Shown here: positions 1 to 9,600 of the stretch, piece after piece
Layout: each line of letters opens with the position of its first letter
Position numbering within the stretch: position 1 is the stretch's first letter
Assembly: GCF_014653695.1 (NCBI RefSeq)
Contig: NZ_BNAR01000005.1
Span: 372,001 to 436,000 of the forward strand
Source of the DNA: Lentzea cavernae
Lineage (GTDB): Bacteria; Actinomycetota; Actinomycetes; Mycobacteriales; Pseudonocardiaceae
Reading direction: 5' to 3'
Length of the DNA: 64,000 bases
Notes under the pieces: generated by a model
The model's database searches: none
Told to the model about the DNA's origin: nothing
What the model saw: only the letters and a program-made list of their open reading frames with translations
Made by a program: the position numbers and the translations under genes

Positions 1-257
1 TGGCCGAGCTCGGCGAGGCGCCGGGCGGTCTCGCGGCCCATGTTGGCCCCGGTGATGAAGGTGATCGTCGTGTGTCCGATGGTGATCCAGGCCAGGAACG
101 CTTCGACGGCGGGAACGCAGTACCACCTTCGCGACAGGACAACCGGTGCTGCGGCAAGCAGGATGAACATCGTGACGACGGCACCCGCGAGCGGGCTCGG
201 TGCGATGATCCGCGTCTGGCGCGACCGCCTGCCGTACGCGGCCGCAGGGTTGCGCAC
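1..257 (-). pseudogene. Truncated SDR-like gene start with a membrane-like leader
   Basis: Read on the minus strand this frame is open from a GTG at 257 to the window edge. It gives a basic start, a hydrophobic stretch of about 20 residues (VVTMFILLAAAPVV and neighbours), a second hydrophobic stretch, and then ITFITGANMGRETARRLAEL. The last part matches the first beta strand and helix of short-chain dehydrogenases, whose usual motif is TGxxxGIG. Here two or three residues are missing between GAN and GRE, so the dinucleotide-binding glycines are disrupted. A normal SDR would start about where the codon ACG lies, just before TITF. It could be a decayed SDR whose frame runs into unrelated upstream sequence, or a genuine membrane-anchored variant. 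The rest lies outside the window. Confidence 0.4.
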
Positions 258-266
258 GGCCCACGA

Positions 267-1151
267 TCATCCCGTCTGCAGCGTGAACCTTGCCAGGTCG
301 AACCGGCCGGCGGCCAGGTCGTCGCGTCGGATCAACCAGTACAGGCTGCCCACATCACCCCAGAGCATCTCCCTGGCGGGATCACTGCCGAACTGGGCGA
401 GCAACACCCACTCGGCCGCTTCCGCGGCGAACCGCGGGTTCTGAAAGCCGCCGTCCAGCACCAGACTCGCGATCTCGCTCTCGGCGGCACCCTGAATCGG
501 GTCGGAGTAGCCACCGACCTGATGACGCGGTCCTTCCCCGCCGGCCAGGTACACGACCTCGGTGAACACGTCCTCGCCCTCCGCTCCTTCGCCGACCTCG
601 ACCTCCTCGGCGGCTTCGGCCAAGGACAGGCCGCTCTCCAACCGGACCTCGTGCAACAGAACGTGTTCACGGCTGGGCCCCGTGACCACGGGCTCCGCTG
701 TGAGATCGGCGCTGGAGTAGCGGCGCAGCCCGGCCGGGGTCGGGCGCCCGCGCACCGCGGCACCCGCCGGAATGAAGATCACACGTGCGCCTTCCGGCTG
801 GCCGCGGCGCGCCCCCTGGCCAAGGGGATCAGGACTCCCGTCCGGCGAGTAGCTGCCATCGAGGTAGAAGAACAACAAGCTCCCTGCCGACGGCAACGGA
901 ACGTCCAGCGACTGCCGGGGCAGAGCAGCGCAGTCCACCGTGGCGATGTGGTTGAGCGGCCCGGCTTCGCACGCGGGCCACTCCATGTCGGTCGGCAGCG
1001 ACGGATCGCCACCCAGCTGACCTACTCGTACACCCGTGTCCGCTGTCCTGAACCGGACGGCGGGACGGAACAAGGCAATCCAGGCCGACGCGATGTCGTG
1101 CGGTAACTCCTGTCGAGCGATGACACCGAGCCGCTCGTTTTCGTTGATCAT
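267..1151 (-). CDS. DUF1963 (YwqG-like) family protein
   Basis: The 294-residue product has the features of DUF1963/YwqG proteins: an early segment on polypeptide 'quality' (VGQLGGDPSLPTDMEWP), a central stretch of short beta strands with SLLFFYLDG, and a C-terminal segment ending WLIRRDDLAAGRFD, which resembles the typical family ending that describes reading a value from the protein. The length is close to the usual 260-300 residues. No signal peptide or membrane segment is visible, so it is probably cytoplasmic. The function of the family is unknown. The start is the ATG at 1151. The following minus-strand frame begins only a few bases after its stop. Family assignment is from memory of conserved motifs. 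Confidence 0.75.
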   Translation of the reverse strand: MINENERLGVIARQELPHDIASAWIALFRPAVRFRTADTGVRVGQLGGDPSLPTDMEWPACEAGPLNHIATVDCAALPRQSLDVPLPSAGSLLFFYLDGSYSPDGSPDPLGQGARRGQPEGARVIFIPAGAAVRGRPTPAGLRRYSSADLTAEPVVTGPSREHVLLHEVRLESGLSLAEAAEEVEVGEGAEGEDVFTEVVYLAGGEGPRHQVGGYSDPIQGAAESEIASLVLDGGFQNPRFAAEAAEWVLLAQFGSDPAREMLWGDVGSLYWLIRRDDLAAGRFDLARFTLQTG

Positions 1152-1654
1152 GCCCGCATCGTGTCATCCACCACCGACAAAAAATTGGCGGGAACCGAAG
1201 CGATGTCGGCCTGGAGACAAGGCCAAGGTTGCAATGCTCACCGCGCATCTGGCCCGACACGCATGCCGGTTTCCGGGATCTCCGCCGCCTCATGACAGGG
1301 GCTCGCCAAGTAGCCCGCGCTGCCCCGTCCGCAGTACTCCGCTCCACATCGGTCACCTGAACTCGATCGACGTAGGCGATGCCGGCTGCTGTCCGGTCAG
1401 CTTGGCGACGCTCATGGCCGTGCGGAGCGCCCACGCGCCCGTTGCCCCGCAGCGTCCTCGATGACCGCGCGGCAGGTGAACCTCGTGGAAGACATCTGCG
1501 TCGACCCGACGGCCGACGCGAAGCGGAGGTTCGAGGCAGGATTCCTTCGTTCAGCTTCAGCCATGTTTTCCCACGGGGATGAGCCCGATGCCCATGATGC
1601 CGGGCTTGCCGCCCGTGTCGACCACGGTCACGCCTCCGCTGAGCAGCGAACTGA
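1152..1654. other. No convincing gene; degraded sequence upstream of the Mrr remnant
   Basis: About 500 bases between the DUF1963 gene and the restriction endonuclease remnant. Short open frames exist on both strands but none shows a recognisable motif or a plausible ribosome binding site. It probably holds the lost N-terminal part of the endonuclease gene and its promoter. Confidence 0.4.
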
Positions 1655-2166
1655 CCGACGATCCTCGACTTCGACCTGAGCAAGTACTCCTTCGTCGAAG
1701 GACTCGACGCAGTCTCCACATTGGACTCCCGCCTCGACCTGATGGACATGTCACCGAGCAACTTCGAGCACCTGGTGCGACAGATCTTCGAAGCCCGGGG
1801 CGCGGAAGGCTGGACCACCGAACAGAGCAAGGACGACGGCGACGACGCGGTCATCGCCCGCAGGACCCCGCTCTTCGGAGGACTGAGCATCGTCCAGGCC
1901 AAGAGGTACAGCCGCGTCGTCGGCGTGAACCACGCCCGGGAACCCGCGGGAGCCATGGAGGAGAAGGCCGGCTGGGGCGTTCTCGTGAAACCTCCTGGTT
2001 CGCATCCGGCTGCCGCAAGAAGGCCATGGAACATGGCCGCATGGAGCTGATCGACGGTCCAGAGCTGATCCACCGGATCAAGCAGCACCTGGGGAAGGAC
2101 GTGTTGATCAGCATCCCGCATCGCCCGAATCCACCATCGAACCGCGGCCACTCCCGCCGTCCATGA
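1655..2166 (+). pseudogene. Mrr-like type IV restriction endonuclease, frameshifted remnant
   Basis: The frame starting after a TGA at 1652-1654 reads ILDFDLSKYSFVEGLDAV, then SNFEHLVRQIFEARGAEGW, SKDDGDDAVI and GGLSIVQAKRYS. This is the Mrr-type restriction endonuclease catalytic core (pfam Mrr_cat), with its acidic residue and QAK signature. After GWGVLV at about 1987-1990 the reading shifts: the family continuation TSWFASGCRKKAMEHGRMEL and DGPELIHRIKQHLGKDVL appears in another frame and ends at the TGA at 2164-2166. One base is missing where the family usually encodes VTTSWF. No start codon precedes the conserved N-terminal part, so the gene is broken at both the 5' end and the middle. Intact members cleave modified or foreign DNA. 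Confidence 0.75.
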
Positions 2167-2255
2167 TCCGCGTGAGGCTTCAAGGCCGTTCGCGCGCACT
2201 ATGGGCCACACGCCAGGCGCCTACCGAACCGCGGCGATGCCCTGAAGCCGCGCCC

Positions 2256-3890
2256 TCAGTTCGGCACCGCGATGGCGAACACTTCGTCCGAAATCTTGGT
2301 CCGGGTGCCGTTGACTTCAGAGAACAGCTGCTGGGTGAAGCTGTCAGGGGTTGGACGGACGAGAACCGCGCGGAAGCCTGGCGCGACCTGGCGGCCGCTG
2401 CTGGGGGCGTCTCGCCTTGTCCACTCGGAGTTCCCGAGCTGCCAGTGACTCTCGGGAAGGGTCACCGTCGTCTGCGGGCCACCGCTGGCCGCGCAGCGCC
2501 ACGACGAGTAGATCATGTTCAGGGTCCCGCCCTTGTCGTACCAGACGTCAGCGACACCGGATCCGTCGTCGCTCGGATCACCCACGACGGGTGTTGTGCT
2601 CTGGGCGCTCGTGGCGAGGTCGACGAGGAGGACCGATGACCGCTCCTCACAGCTGCCCGCGTGCGCCGCAGCCACGTATGCCAGGGTGCGCCCGTCCGAG
2701 GAGAAGGCCGACCTGTAGACGGCAACGTTGCCCCGGGCCAGGCCGAGCGGTACCACCTGGCCGTCCGGGCGGACGAGGTACAGGGTTTCCGGTCCACCAT
2801 AGGCGGACACGCCGTCGGGCGCCCCGACGAGACTGTTCCCGTCCTTGCCGGCCAGCATCCGCAGTGGCAGGACCGCACCGAGGTCGTCGACCTTGCGGTC
2901 GGGCAGGACGGTGGTGCCAGGAACTGGCCTGGCGTTCTTGTCGGCGAGGTTCAGCGTGGTCACGACGTTGCCGGCCAGCCAGCTGATGACGCTTCCGCCT
3001 GCGGCCACCACGTTTCGGCAGCCGCCGCACGGCACCGACCCGGCGACCCCGGACAGCACGTCGAGGGTGGCGATGCCCGCTTCGGTCGTGGTGAACACGA
3101 AACGCCCGTCCGCGGTATACCTGAGGCTGCTCGACTCCGGGAGAGCAACGGCCGTCTCCGCGACCACCTCGGTCCCGCGCACGATCCCCAGGCGGGTTGC
3201 GGTCAGGAACGCGTAGCTCGGTTCCGGCTGCGCGCTGACGCTGATCGCGGCCGCGTCGGGCGAGTTCGGGACGACGAGCCGGTCGAGGATGATTTCCAGG
3301 TCGTCGGCGTTGTCGGCGAACGAGGTGTCGGACGCGAACTTCGCCAGCGCTTCCTTCTGGTCCGGTGGGACCCGGAAGCCGACGACCCTGATGTCCAGGT
3401 CCAGCCCTGCTTCGGTCAGACGGTCCTCAACGGACTGCCGCGCGCTGTCCGGATCGTTCGTGCAGGCGTCGACGCCCGTCGAGGAGATGACGATGATCCG
3501 GTTGCGGACGCTGCCGCGGCGGGTCAGGAGCCCCCGGAAGTCGTCGATCGCCGCCTTGACGCCGTCGACCATGGTGGCCTTGCCGGACGGGGACAGCGCG
3601 CCCACGGCCTGGGCGACCCGGTCCGGGCCGTCGGCGATCTCGGCGGTGGCGTCGGGGCTCCCGCACTCGCCACCGAAGCGGCGCACGCTGAGTGCGTCGG
3701 AGTCGCCGCTGTTACCCACGACCGACCGCACCGCGCCCCCGAGTTCGGAGAGCCCGGTGCCGGGCTCCGAGGTGTCGACCAGCACCACGGTGCGGTGGGC
3801 GGGCCCCGAAAGAACCAAGTACACCGCTGTGCACGCCGCGACGACGAGCACTACCACCAGCGGGACGGCTACCGCACGCCGCTTCATCAC
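2256..3890 (-). CDS. Membrane-anchored vWA-like domain plus beta-propeller-like protein
   Basis: The 544-residue product starts with a basic cluster and a hydrophobic segment (residues about 6-28). This ends in VAAC, so it is either a membrane anchor or a lipoprotein signal with Cys20. Residues about 35-205 form a vWA-like alpha/beta domain (VVLVDTSEPG, RRFGGECGS, RNRIIVISSTGVDAC, LDIRVVGFRVP). The first metal-site motif is DTSEP rather than DxSxS. Residues about 215-540 carry repeated short beta stretches (RYTADGRFVFTTTE, SSDGRTLAYVAAA) like a beta-propeller. Its ATG overlaps the stop of the upstream TIR gene by four bases, so the two are translationally coupled. Its first domain is a paralogue of the ectodomain of that neighbour. 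It is probably an extracytoplasmic sensor or partner; the role is inferred. Confidence 0.7.
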   Translation of the reverse strand: MMKRRAVAVPLVVVLVVAACTAVYLVLSGPAHRTVVLVDTSEPGTGLSELGGAVRSVVGNSGDSDALSVRRFGGECGSPDATAEIADGPDRVAQAVGALSPSGKATMVDGVKAAIDDFRGLLTRRGSVRNRIIVISSTGVDACTNDPDSARQSVEDRLTEAGLDLDIRVVGFRVPPDQKEALAKFASDTSFADNADDLEIILDRLVVPNSPDAAAISVSAQPEPSYAFLTATRLGIVRGTEVVAETAVALPESSSLRYTADGRFVFTTTEAGIATLDVLSGVAGSVPCGGCRNVVAAGGSVISWLAGNVVTTLNLADKNARPVPGTTVLPDRKVDDLGAVLPLRMLAGKDGNSLVGAPDGVSAYGGPETLYLVRPDGQVVPLGLARGNVAVYRSAFSSDGRTLAYVAAAHAGSCEERSSVLLVDLATSAQSTTPVVGDPSDDGSGVADVWYDKGGTLNMIYSSWRCAASGGPQTTVTLPESHWQLGNSEWTRRDAPSSGRQVAPGFRAVLVRPTPDSFTQQLFSEVNGTRTKISDEVFAIAVPN

Positions 3891-5680
3891 TGCCCTCCAG
3901 GACCGCTGGCCCGCATCCGGGCCAGGAGCTTGTTCAGGGTGTCGACATCGCTGTTGTAGAGGTCGGCGTCGCGGCGGAACGCCGTCAGCTCGGCCCCCAG
4001 CGGCTTGCCCACCCGCGCGAGGTCGAGGAGTGCCTTCACGGCAGGCACCGCTTTCTGCTGCCGGTCTCGCAGCTCGGCCGCCCGGCGGTGGACCTCGACG
4101 GCGTCCGGCGTCTTCGCCCGGCTCTCGAGGTTGGCGAACTCGGTGTCCGCCGCGGGCGGCTCGATCGCCGACAGCGTGCGGTCGGCGACGTCCAGCCTGC
4201 CGTCGACGACGGCCTGGGCCGCGGTGTCGATCTTCTTGACCACCGGATTGAGGGTGTCCACGACGTCGCGCGCCGACCGCAGGACCGGCTCGACGTTGGC
4301 GATCCAGTCGAGGGCCGCCTGCAGCTGCGCGGGGTCCTGGGCAAGCACGGGTGGTGGCGCGGACGCGCCGGCCGCCAGCCGGTCGAAGACCGACTTGTCC
4401 TTGTCAGCAAGGCGATAGCCGACGAAGCGGAACTCGACGTCGAGGCCGGAGGAGGCCAGCCGCTGGCGGAGCTCCCGCTCGACGAAGCCGACGTCGTCGT
4501 CGCAGGCGTCAATCCCGTTGCGTGTGACAACCACGATCCGGTTGACCTGCTTGGCGTTCTGCGAGAACGGCGCGTTGAAGTCCTCAGCGGCCCCGATCAG
4601 GCCCCGCACCAGCGTCGCCGCCCCACTCACCGCGGCACCGTCGATTGCGGCACTGATGTCGGTGCCATTACCCGTCCCGAACCCGACCACCTGCGACGTG
4701 TTGCCGGCGGACCCGCACTGGCCGCCGAAGGTCCGCAACGCGACGGCGTCGTCGTCACCGGCGTTCCCGATCACCTTCCGCAGCGAGTCGCGGCTCTCCG
4801 CCACGGCGGCCGGGTCGGCCCCGGTCGCGGACAGGTCGACCAGGAACATGGTCTTGTACGTCGGCGCGAGCTCTGGCAGGACCCAGGTCACCACGGCGGT
4901 GACCGCACCCGCGGCCAGCACGGCCACCAGCACCGTGATTACCAGGGTGCGCACCGCACGCGGCATCGGGACGCTCAGGAAGGTCCCCGTCCTGACCTTC
5001 TTGATGTCCCGGCCCGCTTGGAACGTCGTGCCGTGGCCCGTGTGCGAGCTCATGCCCGCTGCTCCCGGCGGTCCGTCCATCTCCCCGGCTGCCGGGTGTG
5101 CGGGCGCGACCTCCTGCACGACGGTCGCGTCGCGGATGTCCCTGCCCGCCTGGATGGTCGTCCCTGGGCCGCGGTGGGACACCATCGTCGGGATCACGGG
5201 ATCCGGCTTGGCCCCGAGTGCGGGTTCAACCTCGCGGAGCCGCTGGATCAGGACGTCGACGTCCTGACGGGTGTGCTTGCGACGGACCCGCATGCCCTGA
5301 CAGTTCGCCAGTGCGCGCAGGCCGACGGGCAGCTCTCCCGCGACCGGAGGTGGGGTGTCGTCGACCAGGACCGGCACCACCCGGACGCCGGCGTCGAATG
5401 CCTCGGCGATCTCGCGGTGAATCCAGTCGGCGGGATCGTCGATTCTCCGCAGCCCGGTCGGGTCCGTCAGGGTCAGCCATTCGCAGTCGATGACGACCAG
5501 CAGCACCCGGCAGCCCCGCACCCGCGAGAGCAGCTCCCGGTCCCACACCGCGCCGAGCGGGATCGAGTAGCAGTCCAGGAAGACCTGCTCCCGGCCGAAC
5601 GCCGCGGTGAGATCCCGGTCGAGCAGCTCGCCCATGACGCGGCTGTCGTTGCTGCGGTAGTTGATGAACACTCCACCCAC
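3887..5680 (-). CDS. TIR domain-linker-transmembrane-vWA-like protein
   Basis: The 597-residue product has an N-terminal TIR domain (residues 1-155: VFINYRSND, then VFLDCYSIPLG, LLVVIDCEWL, DPADWIHREIAEAFDAG, VRVVPVLVDD). Glu90 in WIHRE sits where TIR NADases carry the catalytic glutamate. A linker holds two near-identical motifs, SHRGPGTTIQAGRDI (168-182) and SHTGHGTTFQAGRDI (212-226). One membrane helix follows (about 243-268). The outer part (275-465) is a vWA-like domain with FLVDLSATG, RTFGGQCGS and VNRIVVVTRNGIDAC, homologous to the downstream protein, and the C-terminus (470-597) is helical and probably coiled. The architecture suggests an outside sensor driving an inside NAD-cleaving or signalling TIR domain. 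Its neighbours are a decayed restriction gene and a transposase remnant, which fits a defence or accessory island. No named system with this layout is known to me. Confidence 0.75.
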   Translation of the reverse strand: MGGVFINYRSNDSRVMGELLDRDLTAAFGREQVFLDCYSIPLGAVWDRELLSRVRGCRVLLVVIDCEWLTLTDPTGLRRIDDPADWIHREIAEAFDAGVRVVPVLVDDTPPPVAGELPVGLRALANCQGMRVRRKHTRQDVDVLIQRLREVEPALGAKPDPVIPTMVSHRGPGTTIQAGRDIRDATVVQEVAPAHPAAGEMDGPPGAAGMSSHTGHGTTFQAGRDIKKVRTGTFLSVPMPRAVRTLVITVLVAVLAAGAVTAVVTWVLPELAPTYKTMFLVDLSATGADPAAVAESRDSLRKVIGNAGDDDAVALRTFGGQCGSAGNTSQVVGFGTGNGTDISAAIDGAAVSGAATLVRGLIGAAEDFNAPFSQNAKQVNRIVVVTRNGIDACDDDVGFVERELRQRLASSGLDVEFRFVGYRLADKDKSVFDRLAAGASAPPPVLAQDPAQLQAALDWIANVEPVLRSARDVVDTLNPVVKKIDTAAQAVVDGRLDVADRTLSAIEPPAADTEFANLESRAKTPDAVEVHRRAAELRDRQQKAVPAVKALLDLARVGKPLGAELTAFRRDADLYNSDVDTLNKLLARMRASGPGGQ

Positions 5681-5821
5681 CGCGACTCCTGTTCACATTC
5701 CTCCGCACCGATGTGAATGCGGGTGGACAGGATGACTCACCGGGACTGCGAACAAGCCACGCATCGCCTCTATCACCAAGAACTGTCCACTATTTGACCA
5801 GTGGCGCACTATTCCGGGGCA

Positions 5822-6224
5822 TCAGGAAATGCAGAGAAACGCACTCGAAATCATTACGTGAGGGCCATCAACGCCGAGACGGTCTCGCTGACGATGCACG
5901 GATCGACAGCCCGGGTCTCCGGCCGGGTGATCGGGTCGCGGCGCAGCGTGGCGCAGGGCTCGGTGTGGTCGCCGATGGTTGTAGTGGGAGACGTAGCGGT
6001 TGAGCACCGACTTCAGGTGCACCTCGTCGATGATCAGCAGCCGATCCGTGAGCTCGCGTCTAACGGTGCCGACAAACCGTTCCACGTAGCAGTTAGCCCA
6101 CAGGCGGCGCGGCTGGATCTTCGCGGACGTCGATGCCGACGTCCGCGAGAATGGAATCGAACGAAGCTGTGAACTGGCCTGCCCTGTCACGAGCCAGGAA
6201 TCCGAACTCGGTGCTCTTTCGCAT
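5822..6224 (-). pseudogene. DDE integrase-core transposase remnant
   Basis: Two frames on the minus strand together encode the C-terminal part of an rve-type integrase core. The first (from about 6224) reads FGFLARDRAGQFTASFD and ILADVGIDV; after a frameshift near 6118-6127 the second reads ANCYVERFVGTVRRELTDR and SVLNRYVSHYNHRRPHRAL. This is the usual end of actinobacterial integrase-core transposases, including the last acidic catalytic residue in the YVERF segment. The N-terminal helix-turn-helix and the first catalytic Asp are missing, so the element cannot move. No terminal inverted repeats were recognised. Confidence 0.75.
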
Positions 6225-6600
6225 GTCCTGCTGCCCGGTCTTATGGCGGAAGGCGCTCACCTTGGTCTTCCCGGGAGGTGTCTTATGCGGCGGCGGAACA
6301 CCACCTGTGTCGGAAGGGCGTACCGCCGTCGTCACCGCGTCCTCCACAGCTGGGCGGTGCTGTTGCGCCTGCAAGCCCGGCAGATTCGCCCGCAGGAAAT
6401 GCAAAGGCCCGCGCAGTTGCGCGGGCTGCCACCGCCCCACCACACCGCTGGCGTCGGGTACCGCAGGTCGACTGGACACGAGGTGAGACCACGACTTACT
6501 CCGAATCGATCTTGACATCGGCCGCCGCGCGGTGGTCGTCTACACCACCTGTCGGTGCTGTGAATGAAGAACGCCTGGGTTTCGTGACTACCGAACGGAC
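6225..6600. other. No convincing gene between transposase remnant and car
   Basis: Open frames here lack recognisable motifs. It probably holds further debris of the insertion element and the promoter of the carboxylic acid reductase gene. No clear -35/-10 pair was found. Confidence 0.35.
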
Positions 6601-9600
6601 GTGGTGACAGCAGTGAGCGTGGATTCCGCGGGCACGCAATCAGCGAATGCGAAGCTCGGGAACGTGGTGTTCGCCGACGATCCGCGACTGCACGCCCTCA
6701 TTCCCGATCCGGCGGTCACGGAGAGGATCCAGGAGCCGGGCCTCGCGCTGGGGACGACGGTGGAGCGGCTGATGACCGCCTACGCCGACCGTCCCGCGGT
6801 CGCCGTGCGGGAGGTCGAGACGGTGACTGATCCAGCGACCGGCCGCCGCACCCGGCGGCTGCTGCATGGCTTCGTCACCCGCAGCTACGGTGAGTTGTGG
6901 GCCGACGCGGGCGCGCTCGCGGCGGAGTGGGCGGCTCGAGGCGTCGGCGCCGGCGACTTCGTGGCGACGATCGGGTTCACCAGCGCCGAGTACGTGGCGG
7001 TGGACCTGGCGGCGATCAGGCTCGGGGCGGTGACGGTGCCGCTGCAGCCGACCTCGGCGATCGCGCAGCTGCACGAGATCATGGCCGAGACCCGTCCGCT
7101 GGTCCTCGCCACGAGCGTCGAACACCTTCCCAGGGCGGCCGCGCTGTTGCGCGAGGCCGAGGGGGCGCGGTTCGCTCTGGTCTTCGACCTGGATCCCGGC
7201 GTCGACGACGAACGCGACGCCTGTGCGGAGTTCGAGGAGGGCTTGGCCGGGACGGGCGTCGAGGTGACCACCTTCGCGCAGGTGCTCAGCCGGGACCGGG
7301 AGCGGGCTGCCCTGCCGGTGCACGTGCCGGAGCCGGGTGAGGACCCCCTGGCTTCGCTGATCTACACCTCGGGCAGCACGGGCAGTCCCAAGGGAGCGAT
7401 CTACACCCAGCAGTCGGTGCGCAAGCTGTGGACCGGCGGCAAACGGGCCGCCGCTGCCTTCCCGGTGGTCACGGTCAGCTACATGCCGATGAGCCACGCG
7501 TTCGGCCGGACGATCATCAGCGGCACCTTCGGCAACGGGGGAACGGTCCACTTCTCCGCCCGCAGCGACCTCTCCACGCTCTTCGAGGACATCGCCCTGG
7601 CCAGGCCGACGCAACTGATGGCCGTGCCGCGCATCTTCGACATGCTCTTCCACGAGTACCAGGGTCAGCTGGAGCTGCGCGCGGGTGAGTTCTCCAACGA
7701 ACGCGAACTGGACGCCGCAGTTAAAGAGGACCTGCGCGGCCGAGTCCTCGGCGGCCGGGTCGTCGAAGCGCTGGTCGGCAGCGCGCCGATCTCCGCGGAG
7801 ATGAAGAGGTTCGCCGAGGAGTGCCTCGGCGGCCCCCTGACCCTGGGCTACGGCGCCACGGAGTTCGGCACGGTCCTGCGCAACGGCAAGCTGTTGCGCC
7901 CGCCGGTGGTCGACTTCCGGCTGGTCGACGTCCCCGAACTCGGTTACTTCCACACGGACCAGCCCCACCCGCGCGGCGAGTTGCTGCTCAAGGCCGAGTC
8001 GATGTTCCCCGGCTACTTCAAGCGGCCGGAGGTGACCGCGTCGGTCTTCGACGCGGAGGGCTTCTACCGCACCGGCGACATCATGGCGCTGACCGGTCCG
8101 GACGAACTGGTCTACGTCGACCGCCGCAACAACGTGCAGAAGCTGTCGCAGGGCGAGTTCGTCACCCTGTCCAAGCTCGAAGCGGAGTACACGGCAGATC
8201 CGCTGATCCGGCAGATCTACGTCTACGGCAGCAGTGCCAGGGCGTACCTGCTGGCGGTGATCGTGCCTGCCGAGGCCGCGGTGCGGGAGGCGGGGGACGC
8301 GGAGGCGTTGCGGCAGAACCTCGCCGAGGCACTGCGGCGGACCGCGGTGAGGGCCGAACTCGAGCCGTACGAGATCCCCCGTGACTTCCTCGTCGAGACC
8401 GAGCCGTTCAGCGCGGAGAACGGTCTGCTGTCCGATGTGCGCAAACTGCTGCTACCGCGGCTGCGCGAGCGCTACGGCGCGAGGCTGGAGGCGCTCTACG
8501 CGGATCTGGCTCGCGGCGAGACGGACGAGTTGCGCGCGTTGCGGCGAGGCGGACCAGATCAACCGGTCGACGAGACGGTGGCGAGAGCGGCGCGGGCCAT
8601 GCTCGGCCACAGCCGCTCGGAACTGGACGGCGAGGCGCGCTTCGCCGATCTCGGAGGCGACTCGCTCTCCGCCGTCTCGTTCGCCTCGTTGCTCAGCGAG
8701 ATCTACCGGATCGACGTCCCGGTGGGCATGCTGCTCGGTCCGTCGGGCACCTTGCGGGACATCGCCGCGTACGTGGCGGCGCGTCGCGCGTCCGGCACTG
8801 CGAGGCCCACCTTCGCGTCGATCCACGGCGTGGAGGCGACCGAGATCCGAGCCGGCGACCTGACCCTCGACCGGTTCCTCGACCGGGAAGTGATCGCGGC
8901 GGCCCCTGCCCTGCCACGCCCGAGCGGACCTCCGCAGGTGGTGCTGCTCACCGGAGCGACGGGGTACCTGGGCCGATTCCTCTGCCTCGACTGGCTCGAA
9001 CGCTTCTCCCGCACGGGCGGGAAGCTCGTGTGCGTTGTGCGCGGTGCCGATGACAAGGCTGCCCGCGAGCGGCTCGACGCCACGTTCGACACGGGCGACG
9101 CCGCGCTGATCGAGCTCTACCGAGGCCTGGCAGAAGGGCACCTCGAGGTGCTCGCGGGTGATCTGGCGGAGCCCTCCCTCGGGCTCGACGCGAGGACCTG
9201 GCAGCGACTCGCCGGCGAGGTCGACGCCGTCGTGCACCCCGGCGCCCTCGTCAACCACGTGCTGCCCTACGAGCACCTGTTCGGCCCGAACGTGGTCGGT
9301 ACGGCCGAACTGATCCGGCTCGCGCTCACAGAACGGATCAAGCCGTTCGTCAACGTGTCGACCGTGGGTGTGGGAAACCAGGTTCCTGCAGGGGAATTCA
9401 CGGAAACCGCCGACGTCCGCACGATGGGCGCGGTGCGCCACCGCAACGGCGACTACGCCAACGGTTACTCGCTGAGCAAGTGGGCCGGCGAGGTGCTGCT
9501 GCGGGAGGCGCACGAACAGTGCGGTTTGCCGGTGACGGTGTTCCGGTCGGACATGATCCTCACCCACAGCCGCTTCACCGGTCAGCTGAACGTGCCGGAC

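Noticed and set aside
829-2211. 460-residue minus-strand frame
   Set aside because: Runs across the DUF1963 gene and the Mrr remnant out of phase, with no recognisable domain.
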